The translations under genes were made by a program, and so were the position numbers. Positions 1-6,090 of a DNA stretch of 6,178 bases are shown here, in pieces; within the stretch, counting starts at the first letter, position 1, and each line of letters starts with the position of its first letter. The stretch is from JANMZR01 sp031383555 (GTDB lineage Bacteria; Bacteroidota; Bacteroidia; Cytophagales; Spirosomataceae), in assembly GCA_031383555.1 (NCBI GenBank), contig JANMZR010000211.1, positions 1-6,178 on the forward strand. The letters run 5' to 3'. A model generated the notes under the pieces. That model worked only from the letters and a program-made list of their open reading frames with translations. It did not search any database and was not told the origin of the DNA.

Positions 1-100
1 ACCCCGCCGACTGCGTCAGGCACCCCTCCAAGGAGGGGATTTGGCCAATCCTTCCCTTGGGAAGGTGGCATTCTGGCAAAGCCGAATGACGGAAGGGGTC
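1..100. repeat. GC-rich self-complementary intergenic element (putative dispersed repeat)
   Basis: This block is far richer in G and C than the AT-rich DNA after it. It holds two perfect short palindromes: CCCCTCC-AA-GGAGGGG at 23-38 and CCTTCCC-TT-GGGAAGG at 50-65. The two are themselves roughly inverted copies around TTGGCCAA at 41-48, because the reverse complement of 45-68 resembles 21-44 with a few changes. The outer ends also match loosely (ACCCC at 1-5, GGGGT at 95-99). No reading frame is evident. From general knowledge, Bacteroidota genomes carry many intergenic copies of elements with this CACCCCTCC/GGAGGGG style, so a dispersed repeat is the best reading. It begins at the window edge and may be cut. 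It could also form a strong RNA hairpin that ends transcription entering from either side. Confidence 0.6.
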
Positions 101-187
101 TTTTTGCAGGCGTTTTTATCATATATTCACTTAAACAAAGCCATTTTATATAAAAAAATTTTCAGAAATATTGGAAAAGGCTAATCG

Positions 188-214
188 AAAATAGTGTTAC
201 AATTTCACTATTTT
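188..214 (-). terminator. Hairpin overlapping the stop codon of the coiled-coil gene
   Basis: A perfect 9 bp inverted repeat (AAAATAGTG at 188-196, CACTATTTT at 206-214) surrounds a 9-base loop. On the minus strand the first arm holds the TAG stop of the upstream gene. The second arm ends in a short T run, and an A run opens the first arm. This is terminator-like, but the stem has only two G-C pairs and the T tract is short. An mRNA 3'-end stabilising hairpin is an alternative. Confidence 0.45.
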
Positions 215-1143
215 ACATCAAAAGTACCTTGGCCAATTTTATAGCCTTCACAATAGAGTTCAACACCATATTTACCTTGCCTATATGACTGGCCACGTGC
301 ATAAAGTATTTCCACTAATTGATTTGAATTGGTGTATCGTTCTCTTTTTTTTACACTAAAGATAATTTCTTGACCATTAAATAAAAAGGTTCCAGAGCCA
401 GTTGCCGTATCTGAAATAATGGAGCCATTTGGGTCTAACAATCGTACAAAAATCTCTTTTTCTTCTTGCTTCGAAAGTGGATTGTCCACTAAATGAAACG
501 AAATTCTAATTTTATCAACCTTTCTCGCATTATAGCTTCCGCCGTCAAGCTCCTTGCCTTTCGACGATATGGCATACACATTAATAGTTTGTGCTCGTAA
601 AGCCGAGGCCAAAGTAACTTTATCAGCCAGTTCTTTATTTTTAGCCGCTACTGAATTTATTGAATCGGCCATTCGAAGCTTTTCAGATTTCAAACCCGAA
701 TTTTCAGTGTTTAAGGATTTGTTTTGGGAAACCAATATTCCATTTAACTCCCTCAGTTTCACAATATCTAAATCTTTTTGGGCTAATAGTACTTCGTAGT
801 TTTTTATTTTTTTGTCAAAATCACTACTAATTATATTTTTTTGATTTATTATTTGTCTTTTATCAGCTTCCAAATCACTTTTTATTTTTTTAAGTGAGCT
901 AACATCCCCCCCCAAATTTTTAACTTCATTTATTTTTAAAGTAAGCTCACTACTCATTGAATCTAGCTTAGTAGTTGCTATTAATTGAGCTTTTATTTGC
1001 TCTTCAATTTTTATTACTTTAAGGTTATTCAATTTTTTTTCTTGCAAATACAAATAACCTAATCCTCCCGAAAGTAAGGTTAAAATAGTAATTGCTGCCC
1101 AAAAATATTTTGAATTATTACTGTAATTTGGTGAATTCTCCAT
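208..1143 (-). CDS. Membrane-anchored coiled-coil protein with conserved C-terminal beta domain, function unknown
   Basis: The 311-residue product has a short polar N-terminus, one hydrophobic segment at about residues 13-33 (probable inner-membrane anchor), a long charged Lys/Glu/Asp/Leu-rich coiled coil at about 34-176, and a distinct domain at about 178-311. The C-terminal domain alternates hydrophobic and polar residues, with motifs such as NARKVDKIRISF, FVRLLDPNG, GSGTF and a closing GYKIGQGTF. I recognise this layout from uncharacterised Bacteroidota proteins, sometimes mislabelled as SMC-like because of the coiled coil. No ATPase motif is present, so an SMC assignment is not supported. 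There is no cleavage site after the hydrophobic segment, so the anchor is probably retained. The C-terminal domain may lie in the periplasm, but topology is inferred. Odd feature: eight G in a row encode Leu-Gly-Gly-Asp at residues 77-80. The gene is divergent from yggS. Confidence 0.85.
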   Translation of the reverse strand: MENSPNYSNNSKYFWAAITILTLLSGGLGYLYLQEKKLNNLKVIKIEEQIKAQLIATTKLDSMSSELTLKINEVKNLGGDVSSLKKIKSDLEADKRQIINQKNIISSDFDKKIKNYEVLLAQKDLDIVKLRELNGILVSQNKSLNTENSGLKSEKLRMADSINSVAAKNKELADKVTLASALRAQTINVYAISSKGKELDGGSYNARKVDKIRISFHLVDNPLSKQEEKEIFVRLLDPNGSIISDTATGSGTFLFNGQEIIFSVKKRERYTNSNQLVEILYARGQSYRQGKYGVELYCEGYKIGQGTFDVK

Positions 1144-1374
1144 TTTAATATTTGTTAGATATTTATTTTGTGGGTTGGAATTGCAATTTCGAAAAAAAAT
1201 ACAATAATTTAATATTTATAAGGTCAATATTTCTTAAATCACGCAATTATCAGCTTATTTGAATATTAGTTAATCCAATTTCAAAAAATCAATTGCTTTT
1301 TCAAAAAATAATTCTTAAAAAAGTAGGCGGAAATTGTATTTAAAAATACCATTTTTACATAATAAAACAGAAAT
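1144..1374. other. Divergent intergenic region between the coiled-coil gene and yggS
   Basis: This 231 bp AT-rich stretch must hold the promoters for both divergent genes. I see no open frame. Two structures stand out: an 11 bp direct repeat TTTCAAAAAAT at 1279-1289 and 1299-1309, spaced exactly 20 bp start to start, and a short palindrome GTATTT-AA-AAATAC at 1336-1349, 25 bp before the yggS ATG. Bacteroidota promoters (TTTG near -33, TAnnTTTG near -7) are only weakly matched, so I do not place a promoter. Confidence 0.5.
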
Positions 1375-2049
1375 ATGAATAATTCAATCGCTCAAAATTT
1401 AGAAAAAATAAATAAAAAATTAGTTGGCTCCATTGCAAAATTGGTTGCAGTTACTAAAACTCAACCTATTGCTGTGTTAGAAGATGCTTATAAAATAGGC
1501 CTTAAAAGGTTTGGTGAAAATAAGGTTCAAGAAATGGTAGAAAAATATGAGGCACTACCAAAAGACATCGAATGGCATATGATAGGTCATTTACAAACAA
1601 ATAAAGTGAAGTATATTACACATTTTGTATACCTTATTCATTCGGTTGATTCACTAAAATTGTTGGTTGAAATAAATAAACAAGCTGCAAAAAGCCAACG
1701 AATTGTAAATTGTTTGCTTCAGGTATTTATTGCCACCGAGGAAACAAAATTTGGAATGGATAATGCCGAATTAATTGAATTATTAGAATCGGACTCATTG
1801 AAAGCCTTGGAAAATATAAAAATAATTGGCCTAATGGGCATGGCTTCCAATACATTAGACACAGATAAAATATCAGGAGAATTTGAAAACTTGAAACTAT
1901 TTTATTTTGATTTGAAAGCAAAATATAAAACAAGTAATGTTGAATTTACAGAACTTTCAATGGGCATGAGTGGTGATTTTGAGTTGGCAACAGCCCATTC
2001 TAGTACATTGGTAAGAGTGGGTTCTGCACTTTTTGGCCTTAGAAATTAA
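1375..2049 (+). CDS. yggS: YggS/PROSC (PLPBP) family pyridoxal phosphate homeostasis protein
   Basis: The family consists of single-domain TIM-barrel proteins that bind pyridoxal 5'-phosphate through a lysine Schiff base. They have no known catalytic activity and control the free PLP pool in the cytosol. At 224 residues it is close to the usual length of about 220-235. Diagnostic features are LVAVTKTQP with the expected PLP lysine at K28, RFGENKVQE at 45-53, WHMIGHLQTNK at 67-77, HSVDS, the TEETKFGM strand, and LSMGMSGD at 194-201 leading to TLVRVGSALFG. The start is the ATG at 1375, which gives the normal short N-terminal helix. The phosphate-site loop reads AHSST where most relatives have xxGST, so the usual glycine is a serine (S209). 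The rest of the site looks intact. The yceI-like gene follows after 137 bp on the same strand, so any cotranscription is uncertain. Confidence 0.95.
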   Translation: MNNSIAQNLEKINKKLVGSIAKLVAVTKTQPIAVLEDAYKIGLKRFGENKVQEMVEKYEALPKDIEWHMIGHLQTNKVKYITHFVYLIHSVDSLKLLVEINKQAAKSQRIVNCLLQVFIATEETKFGMDNAELIELLESDSLKALENIKIIGLMGMASNTLDTDKISGEFENLKLFYFDLKAKYKTSNVEFTELSMGMSGDFELATAHSSTLVRVGSALFGLRN

Positions 2050-2077
2050 TGATGAACTATTAAAATTGAATTAATTT
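2043..2077 (+). terminator. Weak AT-only inverted repeat at the yggS stop
   Basis: AAATTAAT at 2043-2050 pairs with ATTAATTT at 2070-2077, an 8 bp perfect match around a 19-base loop, with the TAA stop in the first arm and a short T run in the second. All pairs are A-T and the motif is low complexity, so this may be chance. It is listed because it shares the stop-in-stem arrangement of the hairpins at 188-214 and 5338-5359. Confidence 0.2.
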
Positions 2078-2186
2078 TCAAAAGTATTGGCACTAAAAAT
2101 ATGTTTAATTCGTAATTAGCTTTAGCGATTGTCTAAAATTTGTACATTATTCTATAAATCAATAATCAATTTAAATAAAAATTCTA

Positions 2187-2738
2187 ATGAAAGTATTAAC
2201 ATTTTTAGGCCTTTTAATTTTTACAGCGCAATTAAAAACTTTGCATGCACAAAAGGTTATGATTTCAAAATCTTCAGAAATTAGCTTTTTTTCAAAAACT
2301 CCATTACGTGATATTGAGGCAGAAAACAAGGCCGCATCGTCATTAATAAACCTTGATACTAAAGACATAGCCATTAAAATACCCGTTAAGAGTTTTGTTT
2401 TCCCCAATAAATTAATGCAAGAGCATTTCAATGAAAATTATTTGGAAACTGAAAAATTTCCTTTTTCAACATTTCGAGGCAAAATAAATGAAAGTTTAGA
2501 CTTAGAACAAGAGGGTAAATTTAACGTTTCTGCAACTGGAAAAATTACACTTCATGGAGTGGACCGAAACCAAACTTTTAAAGGAACTGCCACAATAAAG
2601 GAAAAGAAAATTACTTTAGACTGTGTTTTTGAGGTTTCTTTGGCCGACTATAAAATTGATATTCCTAAAATTGTATTTGAGGAAATCGCTGAAAAAGTTA
2701 AAGTTACCTTTAAAATAAATTACGAGGGGAAAAAGTAA
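2187..2738 (+). CDS. Secreted YceI-like (lipocalin-fold) protein
   Basis: The 183-residue product starts with a signal peptide (MK, then a hydrophobic stretch, probable cleavage after LHA at residue 21). YceI domains are beta barrels with a hydrophobic cavity, and some members bind polyisoprenoid lipids; the general role is poorly known. Matching features are ISFFSKTPLRDIEAEN at 32-47, a KSFVFPNKLMQEHFNENYLE segment at 68-87, KFPFSTFRGKI at 90-100, and GKITLHGVDRNQTFKG at 118-133, the equivalent of the family G-x-L-T-(I/L)-H-G-V motif. The end, DYKIDIPKIVFEEIAEKVKV, matches the usual final strands. The mature protein is slightly shorter at its N-terminus than classical YceI, lacking the early Trp/His strand. 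This short form with MQEHFNENY is typical of Bacteroidota. It probably acts in the periplasm. Exact ligand unknown. Confidence 0.85.
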   Translation: MKVLTFLGLLIFTAQLKTLHAQKVMISKSSEISFFSKTPLRDIEAENKAASSLINLDTKDIAIKIPVKSFVFPNKLMQEHFNENYLETEKFPFSTFRGKINESLDLEQEGKFNVSATGKITLHGVDRNQTFKGTATIKEKKITLDCVFEVSLADYKIDIPKIVFEEIAEKVKVTFKINYEGKK

Positions 2739-2879
2739 TTTAGGTAAATAAATTCCTTATCAATTAATAGAGTTTAATACATCGATTGCATACTATTTTC
2801 TATTCCAATATATTTTTGTTAAACAGTTACAATTTTTGAATATAAAGGACTAAATACTAGTAGAGTAATCAAATGATTT

Positions 2880-3311
2880 TCACACTAAATTTATCATTTT
2901 TATTATCAGGAAAGGATAACTTATTAGGCAAATTATCATTCCCCAGCGGTACAGTTTTGAAGGCAAATTACCAACCCCTTCATCTTCTAAAACAACTTCC
3001 CTCTTCGATTTGTAGAAATGATACCATATTTTCACTTTCTCCCCAACTTTGTATCCACTGGGGCTTATATATTCATTTGAAACATGTCTATAAGAGCCCG
3101 AAGAATAAGTAAAATCAACTACAAGGGTTTCTTGTTGGCTCGTTGATGACGTTGAGTTATGGCGTATTTCTATAATTGTGCCTATGGTTTCTACCCCGTT
3201 TTTTTTAACCCGCTCAGGAAGATGTTTTCTACTATGAGCTAGTATGAGTAAATAAGTTCCCAACATTGCGAAACCAGGTATTATTTGAGTAATTGTTTCG
3301 AAAATATTCAT
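2880..3311 (-). CDS. DUF3592-type small membrane protein, function unknown
   Basis: The 143-residue product has a hydrophobic segment near each end (about 9-25 and 122-141) around a soluble beta-rich middle. The middle reads G-T-I-I-E-I-R at about 43-49, then LVVDFTYSSGSYRH, then YKVGEKVKIWYHFYKSKREVVLE. That order (an altered-G-x-V strand, a Y/F-x-Y-x-x-G strand, then a 'Y-x-V-G-x-x-V-x-V-x-Y' strand before a loop) is how I recognise DUF3592. The usual Pxx after YD/YxP is absent here, so the match is by pattern only. Such proteins are small inner-membrane proteins whose extracytoplasmic or cytoplasmic domain has no known function. The gene ends convergent to yceI and follows the 94-residue membrane gene by 120 bp on the same strand. 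Confidence 0.7.
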   Translation of the reverse strand: MNIFETITQIIPGFAMLGTYLLILAHSRKHLPERVKKNGVETIGTIIEIRHNSTSSTSQQETLVVDFTYSSGSYRHVSNEYISPSGYKVGEKVKIWYHFYKSKREVVLEDEGVGNLPSKLYRWGMIICLISYPFLIIKMINLV

Positions 3312-3431
3312 TGTTTTTGTTTTAATAAAAACCTAGATGAAAAATCAGGATCTTAATTGACTTTTTAGTGATTAAATTAAATCCAAGAATACCTTCAATA
3401 GATTCTTTTTAATACCTGTCTGAATAATTTT

Positions 3432-3716
3432 TCAATTCCACGTAGGATTCATAATGATAATCATCAAAAAAAAGAGAAAATATAATAATGCTGGAATTAC
3501 CAATATGCTAAGTAGCCATTTGGCAGCTGTTAATTTATTTCCTATTTTCAAGATATAACTACCTACTAATAAAGCAATTGGCAATAGGACTAGTACAGCC
3601 CACATACCAGCATTAGTACTGGAAATGGAACCATCGCCTAGCCCAATTACAAAAAAATATAGAATTACGGCTGTGGCAATGGCATCAATTACCCAAAGAA
3701 TCCAGAATAGAATCAT
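3432..3716 (-). CDS. Small three-helix membrane protein, function unknown
   Basis: The 94-residue product is almost entirely hydrophobic, with three predicted helices at about residues 3-24, 38-57 and 67-90. A polar loop GDGSISSTN lies between helices 1 and 2 and a KIGNKLTAAK loop between 2 and 3, ending in NPTWN. There is no signal peptide separate from helix 1. I recall similar short proteins in Bacteroidota with the same MILFWILWVIDA start and NPxWN end, some given an automatic 'osmoprotectant transporter permease' label. The protein is too small for a complete permease and nothing here supports transport, so I leave the function open. Its conservation of both ends suggests a real gene. 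It is the third of four same-strand genes. Confidence 0.7.
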   Translation of the reverse strand: MILFWILWVIDAIATAVILYFFVIGLGDGSISSTNAGMWAVLVLLPIALLVGSYILKIGNKLTAAKWLLSILVIPALLYFLFFLMIIIMNPTWN

Positions 3717-3825
3717 AGTTTAATATACATTTAAAAATAGAATTATGTTTAGTGTAGCTTGAAAAATTTTTAGATATATACAAAATCGATGTAAAAATGT
3801 TTGAATTTACTTTCCTACTGGATTT

Positions 3826-5259
3826 CTACTCCTTAATAAACTTTTTCACTTCATTACCTGCTTTCAGAAAATAAAACCCCTTTGGTAATGCTGAAACATC
3901 AATATTTGCATTTAAACCATTGTTTTTTAATACATTATAAGTATTTGATTGGCCTAAAGCATTCGAAATAACAACAACATTACCTTCCATATTTTCAATG
4001 TTTAAAATAGTTGAAACTGGGTTTGGATAAATTTGCAATTTACCAATTTTGGTTTTTTCATTTTCCAAGAAAATTATCTTAGAATATTCGTATTTGCCAT
4101 CAAGGTCTAACATTTTTAGGCGGTAATAACTTAGTTGTTGGATGTTAGTTGTTAGATGTTTGGAGTCTAAATATTCATAACCAACTTTTTCAGATGGGCC
4201 ACCAGTTGCTTTTACTTCCCCTATTTTGTTAAAAGTTTTCCCATTTTCACTTCTTTCAATATCGAAATGGGAGGCGTTTACTTCATGGCTAGTTTGCCAA
4301 ATAAGTTTATTGTTTCCATTTTCTTTTTTACCAGAAAAACTTAATAATCGAATAGGCAGTGGAGCTGACTGTACAAATCCGAGAGCAAATGGGCTCCAAT
4401 CGCTTACCTGATTACTTTTTACGGAGCCTACCGCTAAAGTACCTGTTGCGGTGGCAGATTGGCCTTCGTTCAGCCATTCAGCACCCACTCTATGTGCTAC
4501 TCTGCGTTGGGTAACAACATTTGGTAATGCATCCCTATATCCATCCCAATATAAAGTGATTTGAGCGGTTGTATTGCCTTCATTGAAAGGTTGCAGATCC
4601 CAATATTCATTGTCATTTATACCTGCCAAAGCTATGGCCTCTGTGCCAGTAGTACCAAAACTGCCTTTAGAAAGCACTCCTGTAGCATATTTAGCCAAAA
4701 ACCCACTGGTATTCTGATTAAACTCTGCTTTAATGGGCTGATATTTAGTATTATCACCCACGGGATAAGTGAATGTGGCCAAACCTTCCTTTGCCACCGG
4801 CCCAACTACATGGCTGGCATCTGTTGGAATAGTTGGTAGGGTAGCGTTTTGTCCAAAACTAATTACTGAGGCATCAGTATTAGTCACCAAACCATTGGTA
4901 AAACTAGCTTGATTGTATATTTTCATGCCATTATTTAATATAAAGCCTGCTCCATTATTAAATTTAATATCATATACTTGCAAGGGATAAATGCCTGAGA
5001 AAGTTTGACTTACCGCTCCAGTAAACTCCCAAAGACCTGCAGTTTGCGCACCCATCGTTTGGTTATTAGTGATATTGCCATTAATAATAACCTTCGAATC
5101 GTTTTTGAAATTGGAGTTGATATCATTCAGAAAGTCGCCATCAACTTTGAGCACCACTCCATTTTGAATGACCATTTGGGCACCTTTATTATATAATTGT
5201 GCGAAGTTTTTTGTAAAACTTGAGAGAATTATTGCGAGAATTATAGAGATTTTTTTCAT
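3826..5259 (-). CDS. T9SS type A sorting domain-containing extracellular protein
   Basis: The 477-residue product carries a signal peptide (MKK, hydrophobic run, probable cleavage before Q21 after NFA) and a C-terminal sorting domain at about 408-477. That domain opens with LQIYPNPVSTILNI and continues through the ALGQ and DVSALPKGFYFLK motifs to an ending in KKFIKE. Such a domain directs outer-membrane export by the type IX secretion system, normally with removal of the tail and anchoring at the cell surface or release. Residues about 20-135 are Asn/Gly-rich short strands (GVVLKVDGDF, KVIINGNITNN, GFILNNGMKIYN), like a beta-solenoid. Residues about 300-405 resemble a fibronectin III-like module (LIWQTSHEVNASHFDIERS through YYRLKMLDLDGKYEYSKI). 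No catalytic motif is seen, so a surface or adhesive structural role is likely. The strand after the FnIII-like 'EYLDS' contains a 14 bp tandem repeat (see findings). Confidence 0.9.
   Translation of the reverse strand: MKKISIILAIILSSFTKNFAQLYNKGAQMVIQNGVVLKVDGDFLNDINSNFKNDSKVIINGNITNNQTMGAQTAGLWEFTGAVSQTFSGIYPLQVYDIKFNNGAGFILNNGMKIYNQASFTNGLVTNTDASVISFGQNATLPTIPTDASHVVGPVAKEGLATFTYPVGDNTKYQPIKAEFNQNTSGFLAKYATGVLSKGSFGTTGTEAIALAGINDNEYWDLQPFNEGNTTAQITLYWDGYRDALPNVVTQRRVAHRVGAEWLNEGQSATATGTLAVGSVKSNQVSDWSPFALGFVQSAPLPIRLLSFSGKKENGNNKLIWQTSHEVNASHFDIERSENGKTFNKIGEVKATGGPSEKVGYEYLDSKHLTTNIQQLSYYRLKMLDLDGKYEYSKIIFLENEKTKIGKLQIYPNPVSTILNIENMEGNVVVISNALGQSNTYNVLKNNGLNANIDVSALPKGFYFLKAGNEVKKFIKE
4131..4158. 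repeat. In-frame 14 bp tandem repeat inside the T9SS gene
   Basis: Two adjacent copies, TTAGTTGTTGGATG at 4131-4144 and TTAGTTGTTAGATG at 4145-4158, differ at one base. On the coding (minus) strand they read as HLTTNIQQLS at residues 368-377, just before YYRLKMLDLDGK. As 14 is not a multiple of three, the two copies are read in different frames. Relatives usually have only a short turn at this point, so the repeat is probably an insertion in a surface loop of the FnIII-like module. Confidence 0.7.
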
Positions 5260-5337
5260 ATTGTTAAACTTTTTATTTGTGAAATTTTGAATAAAAAATT
5301 GGTAGACTTATTTATTGTTTTTACATTTTTAAATAAA

Positions 5338-5359
5338 TTAAATGCAACATATCATTTAA
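5338..5359 (-). terminator. Hairpin overlapping the stop codon of the DUF1566 gene
   Basis: TTAAATG at 5338-5344 and CATTTAA at 5353-5359 form a perfect 7 bp stem with an 8-base loop. On the minus strand the TAA stop lies in the first arm, and the second arm is followed by a T-rich stretch (TTTATTT). It is a plausible weak intrinsic terminator between this gene and the T9SS gene downstream, which would make the two separate transcription units. With a single G-C pair in the stem it could also arise by chance in DNA this rich in A and T. Confidence 0.35.
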
Positions 5360-6090
5360 AAAGCACGAATTGCACGAACACGATACGAGTTATGCTTTCC
5401 CGCAAATGATTGACTTCCAGAATTGAAGTTTAATTCAAATGCCATGGAGTCGATATATTCAGAGGAACTCCAATATGAGGAGCTAGCAAAACCACCAACT
5501 ACATCACTTTTAAGGTATAATAAATTCAACTCATACAATGATGGCAAATACCAGTCGCCATATTTAACACCATCAGAGGTAACTGAATATTCATTACATA
5601 CCCTGGCAGCAAAAGTATTACCATCATCAGGCCCTTGATTTGCAATTATAATGCTAGTATTTTTTAAACCCGCACCTACACCATCTGCCTTAGCACGGGT
5701 ATAGGTAATAGTGCCTCCATACCATCTTATTCCTGTGCTTTGGTCAGCAGTAGCGGCTACTAATCCATGTTGCCCATTATCATATATATAAAATACAATA
5801 CCACTACCATAATTTTCTCCGATGAAATGTACAGTTGAATACCATTTTGTTCCATTGTAAACCTGAAAGGCCTTAATGGTGGTATTGTAAATAGTAAGAC
5901 CGACAGCTGGAGATACTATTAGATTGCGTTGGTCAGTGTCCATACGGGGTGGTAAAAACCCTTTAGTTGTGCTTTTAATATCTAATATAGCCGAAGGGTC
6001 AGCCGAAGCACCAGTTGTATTTATAGCCACCTGGCTAAAAGAAATTTTAGCAAAAAATAGGAATGCGATTAAAAATAGATAGTTTTTCAT
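5356..6090 (-). CDS. Secreted DUF1566 (C-type-lectin-like fold) domain protein
   Basis: The 244-residue product begins with a signal peptide (MKNY, hydrophobic run, probable cleavage near SFS-Q20). Residues about 21-84 form the segment common at the start of Bacteroidota surface and fibre-like proteins: VAINTTGASADPSAILDI, KGFLPPRM, QRNLIVSPAVGLTIYNT and FQVYNGTKW. From about 88 a DUF1566-like domain follows (GENYGSGIVFYI, GLVAATADQSTGIRWYGG, ARVCNEY, GDWYLPSLYELNLLY, SSSYWSSSEY), ending in RVRAIRAF at 237-244. DUF1566 is predicted to have a C-type lectin-like fold and probably binds something outside the cell; the ligand is unknown. No T9SS sorting tail is present, so the final location is periplasm, cell surface or outside by another route. 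It is the first of four same-strand genes. Its 5' flank runs to the window end. Confidence 0.9.
   Translation of the reverse strand: MKNYLFLIAFLFFAKISFSQVAINTTGASADPSAILDIKSTTKGFLPPRMDTDQRNLIVSPAVGLTIYNTTIKAFQVYNGTKWYSTVHFIGENYGSGIVFYIYDNGQHGLVAATADQSTGIRWYGGTITYTRAKADGVGAGLKNTSIIIANQGPDDGNTFAARVCNEYSVTSDGVKYGDWYLPSLYELNLLYLKSDVVGGFASSSYWSSSEYIDSMAFELNFNSGSQSFAGKHNSYRVRAIRAF

Noticed and set aside
554..799. Plus-strand open frame of 81 codons
   Set aside because: It lies antisense inside the coiled-coil gene, and its translation shows no domain or signal. The opposite strand carries a convincing longer gene.
208..1143. SMC or chromosome segregation ATPase
   Set aside because: Only the coiled coil is similar. 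There are no Walker A, Walker B or signature motifs, and the N-terminus is a membrane anchor.
1334..1357. Bacteroidota-type promoter for yggS (TTG, 19 bp, TACATAAT)
   Set aside because: The -7 part matches TAnnTTTG only at TA and one T, which is expected by chance in AT-rich DNA. A similar weak candidate before the DUF3592 gene (3372-3398) was dropped for the same reason and for its short 16 bp spacer.
2171..2431. Minus-strand open frame of 86 codons
   Set aside because: It overlaps the YceI-like gene, whose frame has a signal peptide and family motifs.
2873..3112. Plus-strand open frame of 79 codons
   Set aside because: It lies antisense to the DUF3592-type gene and has no recognisable features.
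3385..3407. Hairpin AAGAAT/ATTCTT between the two small membrane genes
   Set aside because: The 6 bp stem has an 11-base loop and no T tract on the strand of the upstream gene. The T run is on the other strand, where no gene ends.
4561..4839. Plus-strand open frame of 92 codons, Cys-rich
   Set aside because: It lies within the T9SS gene on the other strand. Its cysteines follow no motif.
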